Shown: positions 7,285 to 15,558, counted from the stretch's first letter. The stretch is 48,330 nucleotides of DNA from Streptomyces amritsarensis (GCF_001953875.1 NZ_MQUR01000045.1:1-48330); one strand, 5' to 3'. The notes: generated by a model from the letters alone, not told the origin. Program-made: numbers and translations.

Positions 7285-8703
7285 ATGGCACGAATTGCGG
7301 TGATCGGCGCCGGCATGGGCGCGATGGCGACGGCGGCCCGGCTGGCCGTGGCGGGGCACCAGGTGACGGTGTTCGAGCGGGGCGCGACCTACGGCGGGGC
7401 CGTGGGCCGGTACGAGCGGGAGGGCTTCGCCTTCGACACCGGTCCCGGGCTGCTGCACCTGCCCGCCGTCTACCGCGACCTCTTCGTCAAGACCGGCAAG
7501 CGGCCGCTGGAGGACTGCGTCGACATGGCGCAGGTGGATCCGGCCGTCCGGCACGTCCTGCCCGGCCACGGCATCGACGTCACCCTCCCCGGCGCCTCGC
7601 ACGGCGGTGTCGCCGCCGCCCTCGACGGCGCCTTCGGCCGGGGCGCCGGCGAGCGCTGGAACGAGGTGCTGGGCCGGGCCCGGGATGCCTGGGACGCCAC
7701 CCGCCGCCCGCTGTTGGAGGAACCCCTGCCCGACGACGCCCGGCAGGCGCTGGGCGGCGACCCGTACCCGGCCCTGCGGCGCAGCGGCCTGCTCCGCCGC
7801 CGCAGCCCCACTCTCGCCGAGGTGGCCGGCCGGGAGCTGGGCGGCCACCTCGGCGAGGTGCTGGCCGGCGTGGTCCGCGGCTACGGCCTCGACCCGGCCA
7901 CCGCTCCCGCCTCGGCGGCCGTGCTGCCGTACATGGAGCAGACCTTCGGCAGCTGGTACGTGCGCGGGGGGATGCGGGCGCTGGCCACCGCCGTGTACGA
8001 GCGCTGCCTGGAACGGAAGGTCGCCTTCGTCTTCGGGGCGGACGTGCGCGAGGTCCTGGTCCGGGGCGGCCGGGCGGCCGGCCTGCTGCTGGCCGACGGC
8101 ACCGAGGCGGAGGCCGACTGCGTCGTCTGCGGGATCGACCCGCGGACGCTGCCGGCCGGCTCGCTGCCGTGGCCCGCCGGGGCGGTGCCCGCCCGCGGCG
8201 ACGACGTGCCCGGCCGGATCACTGTGCTGCTCGCGCTGCGCGGCGCCCGGCCCGCGGGGACCGTGCACCGCACGCTCGTGCACGCCGCCGGGGCGCAGGT
8301 CACCGTCATGCGGCCGGACGATCCCGCCACGCGGCCCGACGCGGAGCACGAGGCGGTCACCGTGAGCGCCGTGCACGGCCCGGGGACCTCGGAGCCCGAG
8401 GAGCTGCTGAACCTCGCGGAGAAGGCCGTACAGGGCCTGCGGGAGCGGCTGTTGTGGCAGGAGGTGCGCACCCCGGCCGATGTGGAGGCGGCGACCGGCG
8501 CTCCGGGCGGCGCGGTGCCCCCGCCCGCCCTCGCGGGTGCGGGGGGCCGGCTGCTGTACCCGGCCAACACCACGGCCGTGCCCGGCCTGTACCTGGCGGG
8601 CGGCTGGGCGCACCCCGGCGGCGGGCTCGCGCACGCCGGGATGACCGGGGCCCTGGTGGCCGGGCTGATCGTGGAGGGCGCGGGCTTCCGCGGCTCCCGG
8701 TGA
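7285..8703 (+). CDS. Phytoene desaturase-like NAD(P)/FAD oxidoreductase
   Basis: A 472-residue flavoprotein. An N-terminal FAD-binding Rossmann motif (IAVIGAGMGAMATAARLAVAGHQVTVFER, residues 4-32) is followed by the desaturase-type segment GGAVGRYEREGFAFDTGP. The C-terminal FAD motif reads PGLYLAGGWAHPGGGLAHAGMTGALVAG. This layout is shared by phytoene desaturases and related polyene or prenyl oxidoreductases. No carotenoid genes are nearby, so a specific substrate should not be assumed. The gene stands alone and is convergent with the Q/Y-rich membrane protein gene. Confidence 0.85.
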   Translation: MARIAVIGAGMGAMATAARLAVAGHQVTVFERGATYGGAVGRYEREGFAFDTGPGLLHLPAVYRDLFVKTGKRPLEDCVDMAQVDPAVRHVLPGHGIDVTLPGASHGGVAAALDGAFGRGAGERWNEVLGRARDAWDATRRPLLEEPLPDDARQALGGDPYPALRRSGLLRRRSPTLAEVAGRELGGHLGEVLAGVVRGYGLDPATAPASAAVLPYMEQTFGSWYVRGGMRALATAVYERCLERKVAFVFGADVREVLVRGGRAAGLLLADGTEAEADCVVCGIDPRTLPAGSLPWPAGAVPARGDDVPGRITVLLALRGARPAGTVHRTLVHAAGAQVTVMRPDDPATRPDAEHEAVTVSAVHGPGTSEPEELLNLAEKAVQGLRERLLWQEVRTPADVEAATGAPGGAVPPPALAGAGGRLLYPANTTAVPGLYLAGGWAHPGGGLAHAGMTGALVAGLIVEGAGFRGSR

Positions 8704-8725
8704 CCCGGCCGCGGCCCCGGCCGGC

Positions 8726-9589
8726 TCAGTAGCGGTACTGCCCGTACTCGCCCTGCTGCGGGTACGGGTACTGCTGCGGCGGCTCGCCCTGCCCGTCCGC
8801 CGGGTAGGGCTGGCCGGCCCCGTCGGTGGACCGCTGCTGCGGGACCCAGACGCCGCCGGGCGGGGTGTCCGTGGAGTACTGCTGCTGCTGACCGTAGTCG
8901 GCGTACGGGGCGTAGTCGTACGGCTGGGGCGGGACGACGGCGCCGCCGGTGCCGATGTAGGGGTCCGAGTAGGCGGCGTAGACCTGCTGCTGGTCGCCCG
9001 CCGGGTAGCCGCCGGAGTAGTCGTAGCCGCCCTGGTTGTGCTGGTCGTAGTACGCCGCGTACTGGTGGGCGTCCTGCTCGGCGGTGGTGAACGGCGAGGC
9101 GAAGGCCGCCGTCTGGTCGGCCTCGGGGGCCGGCGTCGCGAAACTCTGTATGCCGTAGGACCCGGTGTCCTCGGGCACCGGCTGCGGGCTGTAGACCTCT
9201 TCGGCCGCGGCCTGGAACGGCCGCTCGTCCGGGGCCGCGTCCGCGTCGCCGTACTCCAGGGCGGTGACCTGGAGCGCCGGTTCCGGCGCGGCGGCCCCGC
9301 CTCTGCGGCGTCTGGCCTGCCGTACGGGCTCCCCGCCGCGGCGCAGCGCCCAGCCGGCGACGAAGCCCTTGCGGAAGGAGAGCGTCACCAGGGTCTGGCC
9401 CACGGCGAACGCGGCCGCGCCGGCGCCGATGACCGGCACCGAGGGCAGTATCACGCCGGCGACCACGCCGAGGAAGCCGGCGAAGGCGAGCAGGCGCCAG
9501 CGAAGCCGGGCCTTGTACTGCATCAGTACCTCGGCAAGCAGCCACAACGCGACGATTCCGAACGCGATGTAGAGGACCGTCATACCCAT
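8726..9589 (-). CDS. Membrane protein with long Q/Y/P/G-rich tail
   Basis: A 287-residue protein. The first 85 residues contain two or three membrane segments (VLYIAFGIVALWLLAEVLM, LLAFAGFLGVVAGVILP, IGAGAAAFAVGQTLVTL) flanking a basic loop. Everything from about residue 130 is low-complexity, rich in Tyr, Gln, Pro, Gly and Asp (for example YDYAPYADYGQQQQYSTDTP and YPYPQQGEYGQYRY). Similar actinobacterial proteins are of unknown function. The ATG at 9589 has GAGAGGGG upstream; a second ATG lies two codons later. It is read away from metF, with 42 bp between them and no visible terminator, so cotranscription with metF is possible. Confidence 0.8.
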   Translation of the reverse strand: MGMTVLYIAFGIVALWLLAEVLMQYKARLRWRLLAFAGFLGVVAGVILPSVPVIGAGAAAFAVGQTLVTLSFRKGFVAGWALRRGGEPVRQARRRRGGAAAPEPALQVTALEYGDADAAPDERPFQAAAEEVYSPQPVPEDTGSYGIQSFATPAPEADQTAAFASPFTTAEQDAHQYAAYYDQHNQGGYDYSGGYPAGDQQQVYAAYSDPYIGTGGAVVPPQPYDYAPYADYGQQQQYSTDTPPGGVWVPQQRSTDGAGQPYPADGQGEPPQQYPYPQQGEYGQYRY

Positions 9590-9631
9590 GCAAGGCCCCT
9601 CTCGGTACGGCCGTCACACGGGTGCGGCCGG

Positions 9632-10546
9632 TCAGGCCCGCTGGTGCAGGCCCAGGTTCTCGTAGATCTCGAGAGTCGCCGTGGAATTGTTCAGCGTGAT
9701 GAAGTGCAGTCCCGGTACACCCTCGGACAGCAGCCGCGCGCAGAACTCCGTGGCGAACTCGATGCCAATGGAGCGTACAGCGGCCGGGTCGTCCTTGACG
9801 GCGAGCATGCGCTCTTTCACGTCCGCGGGGAAGACCGCGGTGCTCAGCTGGGGCAGTCGGTCGAGCTGCTTGATACCCGTAACAGGCATGACCTCGGGGA
9901 TGATCGGGGTGTCGCAGCCCGCCTTCTCGACGCTGTCGCGCAGTCGCAGATAATTCTCCGGATCGAAGAACATCTGGGTGATCGCATAGTCGGCTCCGGC
10001 GCGGCACTTGTCCACGAAGTGCCGGATGTCCGTATCCCAGTCCGTCGAGCGGGGGTGCATCTCGGGGAAGGCCGCGACGCCGACGCAGAAGTCTCCCGAC
10101 TCCTTGAGCAGCCGCACCAGGTCGGCCGCGTAGTGCACGCCCTCGGGGTGGGCCACCCACTCGGCCATCGGGTCGCCCGGCGGATCGCCGCGCAGGGCCA
10201 GCATGTTGCGGATCCCGGCGTCGGCGAACTGGCCGATGACGTGGCGCAGCTCGGCGATGGAGTGGTCCACGGCGGTCAGGTGCGCGACCGGGGTCAGCGT
10301 GGTGTCCGCCGCGATCTCCTGGGTGGCCTTGACGGTGCCGCCGCGGGTGGAGCCGCCGGCCCCGTAGGTCACGGAGACGAAGCTCGGGGATACCGCCTCG
10401 ACCCTGCGCAGGGCGTTCCAGAGGTTGCGTTCGCCCTTCTCGGTCTTCGGGGCCCAGAACTCGAAGGAGTACGAGCGCCCGGACGCGAGGAGGTCGCGGA
10501 CCGTGTGTGCACGGTCCGACCAGGTGGAAGCGGTACCAGAGGCCAT
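9632..10546 (-). CDS. metF: Methylenetetrahydrofolate reductase
   Basis: A 304-residue TIM-barrel flavoenzyme that reduces 5,10-methylene-THF to 5-methyl-THF for methionine synthesis. Recognisable segments are YSFEFWAPKTEKGE near residue 25, VTYGAGGST near 60, LALRGDPPGD near 115, DYAITQMFFDPENY near 190 and GIEFATEFCARLL near 275. Length is normal for the bacterial enzyme. The ATG at 10546 has no ribosome site, but TAACCT lies six bases upstream, which suggests a leaderless mRNA. Two copies of TTTTGGACAC sit further upstream. A methionine or folate pool signal is the natural expectation but no S-box or B12 element is visible. Confidence 0.95.
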   Translation of the reverse strand: MASGTASTWSDRAHTVRDLLASGRSYSFEFWAPKTEKGERNLWNALRRVEAVSPSFVSVTYGAGGSTRGGTVKATQEIAADTTLTPVAHLTAVDHSIAELRHVIGQFADAGIRNMLALRGDPPGDPMAEWVAHPEGVHYAADLVRLLKESGDFCVGVAAFPEMHPRSTDWDTDIRHFVDKCRAGADYAITQMFFDPENYLRLRDSVEKAGCDTPIIPEVMPVTGIKQLDRLPQLSTAVFPADVKERMLAVKDDPAAVRSIGIEFATEFCARLLSEGVPGLHFITLNNSTATLEIYENLGLHQRA

Positions 10547-10552
10547 GTGGGC

Positions 10553-10558
10553 AGGTTA
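10553..10558 (-). promoter_or_regulatory. metF -10 box (TAACCT), leaderless
   Basis: Read on the minus strand, TAACCT ends six bases before the ATG of metF. Confidence 0.6.
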
Positions 10559-10593
10559 GACGCGCCCCGGCGCTCCCCGAAGCGGCGTCCGCC

Positions 10594-10615
10594 TTTTGGA
10601 CACGTTTTTGGACAC
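10594..10615. repeat. Direct repeat TTTTGGACAC upstream of metF
   Basis: Two identical 10-bp copies (10594-10603 and 10606-10615) are offset by 12 bp, placing them about 48-70 bp upstream of the inferred metF start site. The offset is close to one helical turn, as for cooperative binding by a regulator. Confidence 0.6.
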
Positions 10616-10776
10616 CTGCGGCCGGACCTCTGGCCGGAAGGGGCTTCTACGGGCTATGGCGGCGCGGAATGCCACCGGGCTGACCGGGCGGACGGGACCG
10701 TGCGGCCGCAGCCCGGGCGGGCGGCCCGGCAGTCGGCCCGCGGTCGGCCGGCGGCGGGTCGGCGGTGGGCCGGGGC

Positions 10777-11412
10777 TCAGCCGAGGCGGGCGCGGACGCG
10801 CTTGGCGAGGTCAGCGGCGGCGGCCCCGGGGTCGGAGGCCTCGGTGAGCGCGCGGACCACCACGACGCGGGTGGCGCCGGCGTCCAGGACCTCGTCCAGG
10901 TTCGCGGCGTCGATGCCGCCGATGGCGAACCAGGGCCGGTCCTGCCGCAGCGAGGCCGCGTGGCGGACCAGGTCCAGGCCGGGGGCGTGGCGGCCGGGCT
11001 TGGTGGGGGTCGGCCAGCAGGGGCCGGTGCAGAAGTAGTCCACGCCCGGTTCGGCGGCGGCCGCGGCGACCTCGTCCTCCGCGTGGCAGGAGCGGCCGAT
11101 CAGCACCTGCCCGCCGAGGATGGCGCGGGCCGCGGGCACCGGGATGTCGCCCTGACCCAGGTGCAGCACGTCGGAGCCGATGGCGTGGGCGACGTCGGCG
11201 CGGTCGTTCACGGCGAGGAGCTTGCCGTGGCGGCGCGCGGCCTGCGCGAACACCTGGAGGTGTTCGAGCTCCTCGCCCGCCTCCATGCCCTTGTCGCGGA
11301 GCTGGACGATGTCCACGCCCCCGGCCAGGACGGCGTCGAGGAACTGGGGGAGGTCACCCTGCCGCTTGCGGGCGTCCGTGCACAGGTAGAGCCGGGCGTC
11401 GGACAGCTGCAT
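10777..11412 (-). CDS. thiE: Thiamine phosphate synthase
   Basis: A 211-residue ThiE that joins the pyrimidine (HMP-PP) and thiazole phosphate moieties to give thiamine phosphate. The TIM barrel shows RLYLCTDAR at the start, VDIVQLRDKGMEAGEEL (residues 31-47), LAVNDRADVAHAIGSDVLHLGQGD, GRSCH, YFCTGPCWPTPTKPG and the phosphate-binding end WFAIGGID. The ATG at 11412 follows a run of G residues (GGGGGG) at normal distance. It is on the opposite strand to thiOSG and I see no TPP riboswitch in front of it, so its regulation may differ. Confidence 0.93.
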   Translation of the reverse strand: MQLSDARLYLCTDARKRQGDLPQFLDAVLAGGVDIVQLRDKGMEAGEELEHLQVFAQAARRHGKLLAVNDRADVAHAIGSDVLHLGQGDIPVPAARAILGGQVLIGRSCHAEDEVAAAAAEPGVDYFCTGPCWPTPTKPGRHAPGLDLVRHAASLRQDRPWFAIGGIDAANLDEVLDAGATRVVVVRALTEASDPGAAAADLAKRVRARLG

Positions 11413-11435
11413 GGGTGTACCCCCCGTGGATGGAG

Positions 11436-11466
11436 GCGGTGTACGGGCACGGGGCCCGTACACCGC
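11436..11466 (-). terminator. Hairpin between the Rv2175c-like gene and thiE
   Basis: A 13-bp perfect stem (11436-11448 with 11454-11466) and a 5-nt loop, 23 bp after the Rv2175c-like stop codon. It separates that gene from thiE. Confidence 0.75.
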
Positions 11467-11488
11467 GGCGGAGCTACTGCGGATCAGG

Positions 11489-11854
11489 TCAGAGGGCGAG
11501 CGCCTGAGCGCGGCGCTTCACCTCCGTGCCGCGATTCTCGCTCAGCGCCTGGGCGGGGGTACCCGGCAGGGTCGGGTCGGCGGTGAACAGCCACTCCAGC
11601 ATCTCCTCGTCGGAGAAGCCGTCGTCGCGCAGGACGGTCAGCAGGCCTACGAGGCCCTTGACCACCTTGTCGCCGTCGATGAAGGGGGCAGGAACCTGCA
11701 GGGCCCGGTTCTCGCCCCGGCGCACGGCGATGAGCTGCCCTTCCTTGACCATCTGGCGGACCCGCGTCACCTCGACACCCAGCATCTCCGCGATGTCGGG
11801 GAGGTACAGCCAGTCGGGGACGAGGGAATCGATCTTTGCGTCAATCTCGGTCAC
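11489..11854 (-). CDS. Rv2175c family DNA-binding protein
   Basis: A 121-residue protein with an excisionase/MerR-like winged helix (WLYLPDIAEMLGVEVTRVRQMVKEGQLIAVRRGENRALQVP, residues 15-51) and a C-terminal helical part (DGFSDEEMLEWLFTADPTLPG). It matches the actinobacterial Rv2175c family as I recall it. In M. tuberculosis the homologue binds DNA and is phosphorylated by the adjacent kinase PknL. Here a PASTA kinase gene lies about 4 kb away, beyond the thiamine genes. The GTG at 11854 has no close ribosome site; CAGGCT six bases upstream could be a weak -10 for a leaderless mRNA. Confidence 0.88.
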   Translation of the reverse strand: MTEIDAKIDSLVPDWLYLPDIAEMLGVEVTRVRQMVKEGQLIAVRRGENRALQVPAPFIDGDKVVKGLVGLLTVLRDDGFSDEEMLEWLFTADPTLPGTPAQALSENRGTEVKRRAQALAL

Positions 11855-11941
11855 AGGCCAAGCCTGCCACCTCCCACCGACAGCCGGTACCCGGGCGGCC
11901 CGTCCGTGGCGCGTGCCCGCCGCGACCGCCCGGGCCGCCGG

Positions 11942-13162
11942 CTACGCGGTGGCCGATTTCAGCGGCGTGCCCGGGTCGGCGACCTTGGCCGGGTCCACCG
12001 GGGCGCCCGTCTCGATCAGCTTGCGGCCCTGCGCCAGGTCGCGGGGGCGGCCGACGGCGAGGACCGCGGCCAGGGCGCCGTCGCGCAGCCAGCACACCGA
12101 CCAGGTCTCCTCGGCCGGGTCGCCGCGCCACACCGGGGTGCCGGCCCCCTCGTGGTGGCCGGCGTACTGCACGAAGCGCCCGAACTGCTCGGACCAGAGG
12201 TACGGCACCGGGTCGTAGACCGCGGTGGGCCTCCCGGCCAGGATGTTCGCCGCGACCGTCCTCGGCCCCTGGAGGGCGTTGTCCCAGTGGTGCACGAGCA
12301 GCCGCGCCCCGTACCGCCCGGACGGGAAGGAGGCGCAGTCGCCGACCGCGTACACCCCCGGCAGCGAGGTCAGCAGGTGCGCGTCGGCGGTGACCGAGCC
12401 GTCGGCGCCGCGTTCCACGCCGGACCCGGCCAGCCATCCGGTGGCGGGCCGTGCGCCGATCCCCACGACCACCGCGTCGGCGGGCAGGGCGCGCCCGTCC
12501 GCCAGGAGGACCCGCCCCTCCTCGACCGCGGCCACCTTCGCGCCGGTGATCAGCTCGGCGCCGGCCTGCCCGTACCAGCGCGCCATGGGCTCGGCGACCT
12601 CGGCGGGCAGGGCGCCCGCCAGCACCCGGTCCGCCGCCTCGACGACGGTCACCGCGCAGCCGGCCTCCCGGGCCGCGGTGGCGAACTCCGCGCCGATCCA
12701 GCCCGCGCCGACGACCACGATGCGGGACGAGGCCGCCAGGACCGGGCGCAGCCGCGCCGCGTCGTCCAGCGTGCGCAGCAGGTGGACGCCCGGGACGCCC
12801 TCGGCGCCGGGCAGGGTCAGCGGCTGCGCGCCGGTCGCCAGGACGAGGACCCCGTACGGGACCGGTCCCGCCTCGGTGTCCAGTTCGCGGTCGGCGGCCC
12901 GCAGCCCGGTGACCTCCGTCCCGAGCCGGAGCTCGATGCCCAGGCCGTCGAAGTCCACGTCGAAGGCGGAGTCCTCGGCCTTGCCGAGCAGCACCGCCTT
13001 GGACAGCGGGGGCCGGTCGTAGGGCTGGTGGGGTTCGGCTCCCAGCAGGGTCACGGGGCCGGTGAAGCCCTGTTCACGCAGGGCGACCGCGGTCTGCACC
13101 CCGGCCATTCCGGCGCCGGCGATCACGACGCCGCGCTGATTCGATTCCGTCTGCTCGCTCAC
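11942..13162 (-). CDS. FAD-dependent ferredoxin reductase-like oxidoreductase
   Basis: A 406-residue flavoprotein with two Rossmann motifs: an FAD site near the N terminus (VVIAGAGMAGVQTAVALREQG) and an NAD(P)H site near residue 145 (IVVVGAGWIGAEFATAAREAG). The second FAD segment reads GVYAVGDCASFPSG. This is the rhodocoxin/BenD/putidaredoxin reductase type, which passes electrons from NAD(P)H to a [2Fe-2S] ferredoxin. No partner ferredoxin or P450 is adjacent, so the partner is elsewhere. The GTG start is preceded by TAGGGT six bases away with no ribosome site. Confidence 0.87.
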   Translation of the reverse strand: MSEQTESNQRGVVIAGAGMAGVQTAVALREQGFTGPVTLLGAEPHQPYDRPPLSKAVLLGKAEDSAFDVDFDGLGIELRLGTEVTGLRAADRELDTEAGPVPYGVLVLATGAQPLTLPGAEGVPGVHLLRTLDDAARLRPVLAASSRIVVVGAGWIGAEFATAAREAGCAVTVVEAADRVLAGALPAEVAEPMARWYGQAGAELITGAKVAAVEEGRVLLADGRALPADAVVVGIGARPATGWLAGSGVERGADGSVTADAHLLTSLPGVYAVGDCASFPSGRYGARLLVHHWDNALQGPRTVAANILAGRPTAVYDPVPYLWSEQFGRFVQYAGHHEGAGTPVWRGDPAEETWSVCWLRDGALAAVLAVGRPRDLAQGRKLIETGAPVDPAKVADPGTPLKSATA

Positions 13163-13168
13163 GCGGCC

Positions 13169-13174
13169 ACCCTA
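13169..13174 (-). promoter_or_regulatory. -10 box (TAGGGT) for the ferredoxin reductase-like gene
   Basis: On the minus strand TAGGGT ends six bases before the GTG at 13162, predicting a leaderless mRNA. The inverted repeat CTGACG-CTC-CGTCAG (13180-13194) lies directly upstream, over the spacer and -35 area. Confidence 0.6.
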
Positions 13175-13253
13175 GTCATCTGACGCTCCGTCAGGAACAG
13201 GTGCCGCCTTACCCGCCGTCCACCGCCGGGATAGTCTGGCCACCGTACCTATC

Positions 13254-13341
13254 GCGGGAGTCCGGCGCACCGGGCTGAGAGGGAGGCTGGCCGGCCTCCG
13301 ACCGTACGAACCTGATCCGGGTCATGCCGGCGAAGGGAGGG
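13254..13341 (+). promoter_or_regulatory. TPP riboswitch (thi element)
   Basis: The conserved aptamer blocks are visible in order: GCACCGGGCTGAGAGGG (13266-13282), a GC-rich P3-type stem (GGAGGCTGGCCGGCCTCC, 13282-13299), GAACCTGATCCGGGTCATGCC (13308-13328) and GGCGAAGGGAGG (13329-13340). CTGAGA and ACCTGAT are the pyrimidine- and pyrophosphate-sensing signatures. It ends 12 bp before the thiO start, and the terminal AGGGAGG could double as the ribosome site, suggesting translational control by thiamine pyrophosphate. Confidence 0.95.
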
Positions 13342-13352
13342 GCTGGACGCCC

Positions 13353-14534
13353 ATGCACTCATCTCGGAAGGGAACCGACCGGGGATCCGACGTCCTCGTC
13401 ATCGGAGGCGGCATCATCGGCCTGGTCACCGCCTGGCGGGCCGCCGAGCGCGGACTGCGCACCGTACTCGCCGACCCGGCACCCGGCGGCGGCGCCGCCC
13501 AGGTCGCGGCCGGCATGCTCGCCCCCGTCACCGAACTCCACTACGGCGAGGAAGCCCTCCTCGGCCTCGGCCTCGCCTCCTGCGCACGCTATCCGCAGTT
13601 CGCCGCCGAGCTCGCCGCCGCCAGCGGCGGCATGGACATCGGCTACCGCGCCTGCGGCACCCTCGCCGTCGCCCTCGACGCCGACGACCGCCTCCACCTG
13701 CGCGAACTCCACACCCTCCAGCGCCGCTGCGGCCTGGAGTCCGAATGGCTCACCGGCCGCGAGTGCCGCCGCCTCGAACCCATGCTGGCCCCCGGCGTCC
13801 GCGGGGGCCTGCGCGTCGACGGCGACCACCAGGTCGACCCGCGCCGGCTCGCCGCCGCCCTGCTGGCCGCCTGCGAAGGCGCCGGAGTGACCATCCGCCG
13901 GGCCGCCGCCGAGCAGCTCCTCACCACCGCGGACCGGGCGGCCGGCGCCCTCCTCGACGACGGCACGGAACTGCGCGCCGACCAGGTGGTCCTGGCGGCG
14001 GGCTCGCTCAGCGGCAGGCTGGCGGGCGTACCCCCCGAGGTGCTGCCCCCCGTACGGCCCGTCAAGGGGCAGGTGCTGCGGCTCGCCGTACCCCCCGCGT
14101 ACGCGCCGTTCCTCTCCCGCACCGTACGGGCGGTCGTGCGCGGCAGCCACGTCTACCTCGTGCCCCGCGAGAACGGCGAACTCGTCATCGGCGCCACCAG
14201 CGAGGAACTCGGCTGGGACACCACCGTCACCGCGGGCGGGGTCTACGAACTCCTTCGCGACGCCCACGAACTGGTCCCCGGCATCACCGAGCTCCCGCTG
14301 ACCGAGACCCGGGCGGGACTGCGCCCCGGTTCACCCGACAACGCCCCGCTGCTGGGCCCCACCGACCTGCCCGGCCTGCACCTGGCCACCGGGCACTACC
14401 GCAACGGGGTGCTGCTGACCCCGCTCACCGGCGAGGTACTGGCCGAGCTGCTGGTCACCGGCGAACTGCCCGAGATCGCGCGCCCCTTCACCCCCCGCCG
14501 CTTCTCCGCCGCACCTCAGGAGTCGTACGCATGA
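13353..14534 (+). CDS. thiO: Glycine oxidase, thiazole biosynthesis
   Basis: A 393-residue D-amino-acid-oxidase-type flavoenzyme that oxidises glycine to the iminoglycine used by ThiG. The FAD motif DVLVIGGGIIGLVTAWRAAERG lies at residues 13-34, followed by GAAQVAAGMLAPVTE, which is typical of ThiO. VRPVKGQVLRL and the C-terminal GLHLATGHYRNGVLLTPLTG close the fold. It is the first gene after the TPP riboswitch. Its stop overlaps the thiS start (ATGA at 14531-14534), so the operon is translationally coupled. Confidence 0.95.
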   Translation: MHSSRKGTDRGSDVLVIGGGIIGLVTAWRAAERGLRTVLADPAPGGGAAQVAAGMLAPVTELHYGEEALLGLGLASCARYPQFAAELAAASGGMDIGYRACGTLAVALDADDRLHLRELHTLQRRCGLESEWLTGRECRRLEPMLAPGVRGGLRVDGDHQVDPRRLAAALLAACEGAGVTIRRAAAEQLLTTADRAAGALLDDGTELRADQVVLAAGSLSGRLAGVPPEVLPPVRPVKGQVLRLAVPPAYAPFLSRTVRAVVRGSHVYLVPRENGELVIGATSEELGWDTTVTAGGVYELLRDAHELVPGITELPLTETRAGLRPGSPDNAPLLGPTDLPGLHLATGHYRNGVLLTPLTGEVLAELLVTGELPEIARPFTPRRFSAAPQESYA

Positions 14535-14731
14535 CCATCTCCGTCAACGGCGAGCCGCGCGAGGTCGCGGCCGGCACCACGCTCGACGCCGTCGTCGCCA
14601 CCCTGACCGCGGCCCCCTCCGGGGTGGCCGCCGCACTCAACGAGACCGTCGTCCCCCGCGGGCAGTGGCCGGACACCCGCGTGGGCGACGGCGACCGCGT
14701 GGAGATCCTCACCGCGGTCCAGGGAGGCTGA
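14531..14731 (+). CDS. thiS: Sulfur carrier protein ThiS
   Basis: A 66-residue ubiquitin-like protein ending in the required Gly-Gly (EILTAVQGG). The C-terminal glycine is adenylated and converted to a thiocarboxylate that donates sulfur to the thiazole ring on ThiG. ISVNGEPREVAAGTTLDAVV forms the first beta-grasp strands. It is coupled to thiO by ATGA overlap and sits five bases before thiG. Confidence 0.95.
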   Translation: MTISVNGEPREVAAGTTLDAVVATLTAAPSGVAAALNETVVPRGQWPDTRVGDGDRVEILTAVQGG

Positions 14732-14736
14732 CCGCC

Positions 14737-15531
14737 ATGGCCGACGACCTCTTCACACTGGGCGACCGGACCTTCTCCTCCCGCCTGATCATGGGCACGG
14801 GCGGCGCCCCGAGCCTGGACGTCCTCGAACGCGCCCTGGTCGCGTCCGGCACCGAACTCACCACCGTGGCCATGCGCCGCCTCGACCCGACGGTGCAGGG
14901 CTCGGTCCTCTCCGTCCTCACCAAGCTGGGCATCTCCGTCCTGCCCAACACGGCCGGCTGCTTCACCGCGGGCGAGGCCGTCCTCACGGCCCGGCTCGCG
15001 CGGGAGGCCCTCGGCACCGACTGGGTCAAGCTGGAGGTGGTCGCGGACGAGCGGACGCTCCTGCCCGACGGCGTCGAGCTGCTGGACGCCGCCGAGGTCC
15101 TGGTCGACGAGGGCTTCACCGTCCTGCCGTACACCAACGACGACCCGGTGCTCGCGCGCAAGCTGGAGGACGTGGGCTGCGCGGCGATCATGCCGCTCGG
15201 CTCCCCCATCGGCTCCGGCATGGGCATTCGCAACCCGCACAACTTCGAGCTCATCACCGAGCGCGCCTCGGTCCCCGTCATCCTCGACGCCGGCGCGGGC
15301 ACGGCCTCCGACGCCGCCCTGGCGATGGAACTGGGCTGCGCGGCGGTGATGCTGGCCTCGGCCGTGACCCGGGCGCAGGAGCCGGTCCTGATGGCGTCCG
15401 CCATGCGGGACGCCGTCTCGGCGGGCCGCCTCGCCTTCCGGGCGGGCCGCATCCCCCAGCGCCGCTTCGCCGAACCCTCCTCACCCACGGAAGGCCGCGC
15501 GACCCTGGACCCGGAACGCCCGGCGTTCTGA
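14737..15531 (+). CDS. thiG: Thiazole synthase
   Basis: A 264-residue TIM-barrel enzyme that assembles thiazole phosphate from DXP, iminoglycine and ThiS-thiocarboxylate. Lys98 in WVKLEVV is the expected Schiff-base lysine. Other family segments are SRLIMGTGG, LPNTAGCFTAGEAV, CAAIMPLGSPIGSGMGIRNP and VILDAGAGTASDAALAMELG. The ATG at 14737 follows AGGGAGG of the thiS end. It is the last gene of the riboswitch operon; ThiE lies on the other strand and no thiC or thiD is in this window. Confidence 0.96.
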   Translation: MADDLFTLGDRTFSSRLIMGTGGAPSLDVLERALVASGTELTTVAMRRLDPTVQGSVLSVLTKLGISVLPNTAGCFTAGEAVLTARLAREALGTDWVKLEVVADERTLLPDGVELLDAAEVLVDEGFTVLPYTNDDPVLARKLEDVGCAAIMPLGSPIGSGMGIRNPHNFELITERASVPVILDAGAGTASDAALAMELGCAAVMLASAVTRAQEPVLMASAMRDAVSAGRLAFRAGRIPQRRFAEPSSPTEGRATLDPERPAF

Positions 15532-15537
15532 GGACCC

Positions 15538-15558
15538 GCCGGGGGCGGCGCCCCCGGC
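15538..15558 (+). terminator. Short GC hairpin after thiG
   Basis: A 9-bp stem (15538-15546 with 15550-15558) and a 3-nt loop begin 6 bp after the thiG stop codon. There is no T-tract. Confidence 0.6.

Noticed and set aside
7285..8703. Carotenoid biosynthesis locus
   Set aside because: Only one desaturase-like flavoprotein is present; no crtB, crtE or crtY homologue flanks it.
10547..10776. S-box or cobalamin riboswitch upstream of metF
   Set aside because: The gap has neither signature and the metF promoter appears to start transcription at the ATG, leaving no leader.
11413..11488. TPP riboswitch for thiE
   Set aside because: The 76-bp gap is occupied by a perfect 13-bp terminator stem and lacks the CTGAGA and ACCTGAT aptamer blocks.
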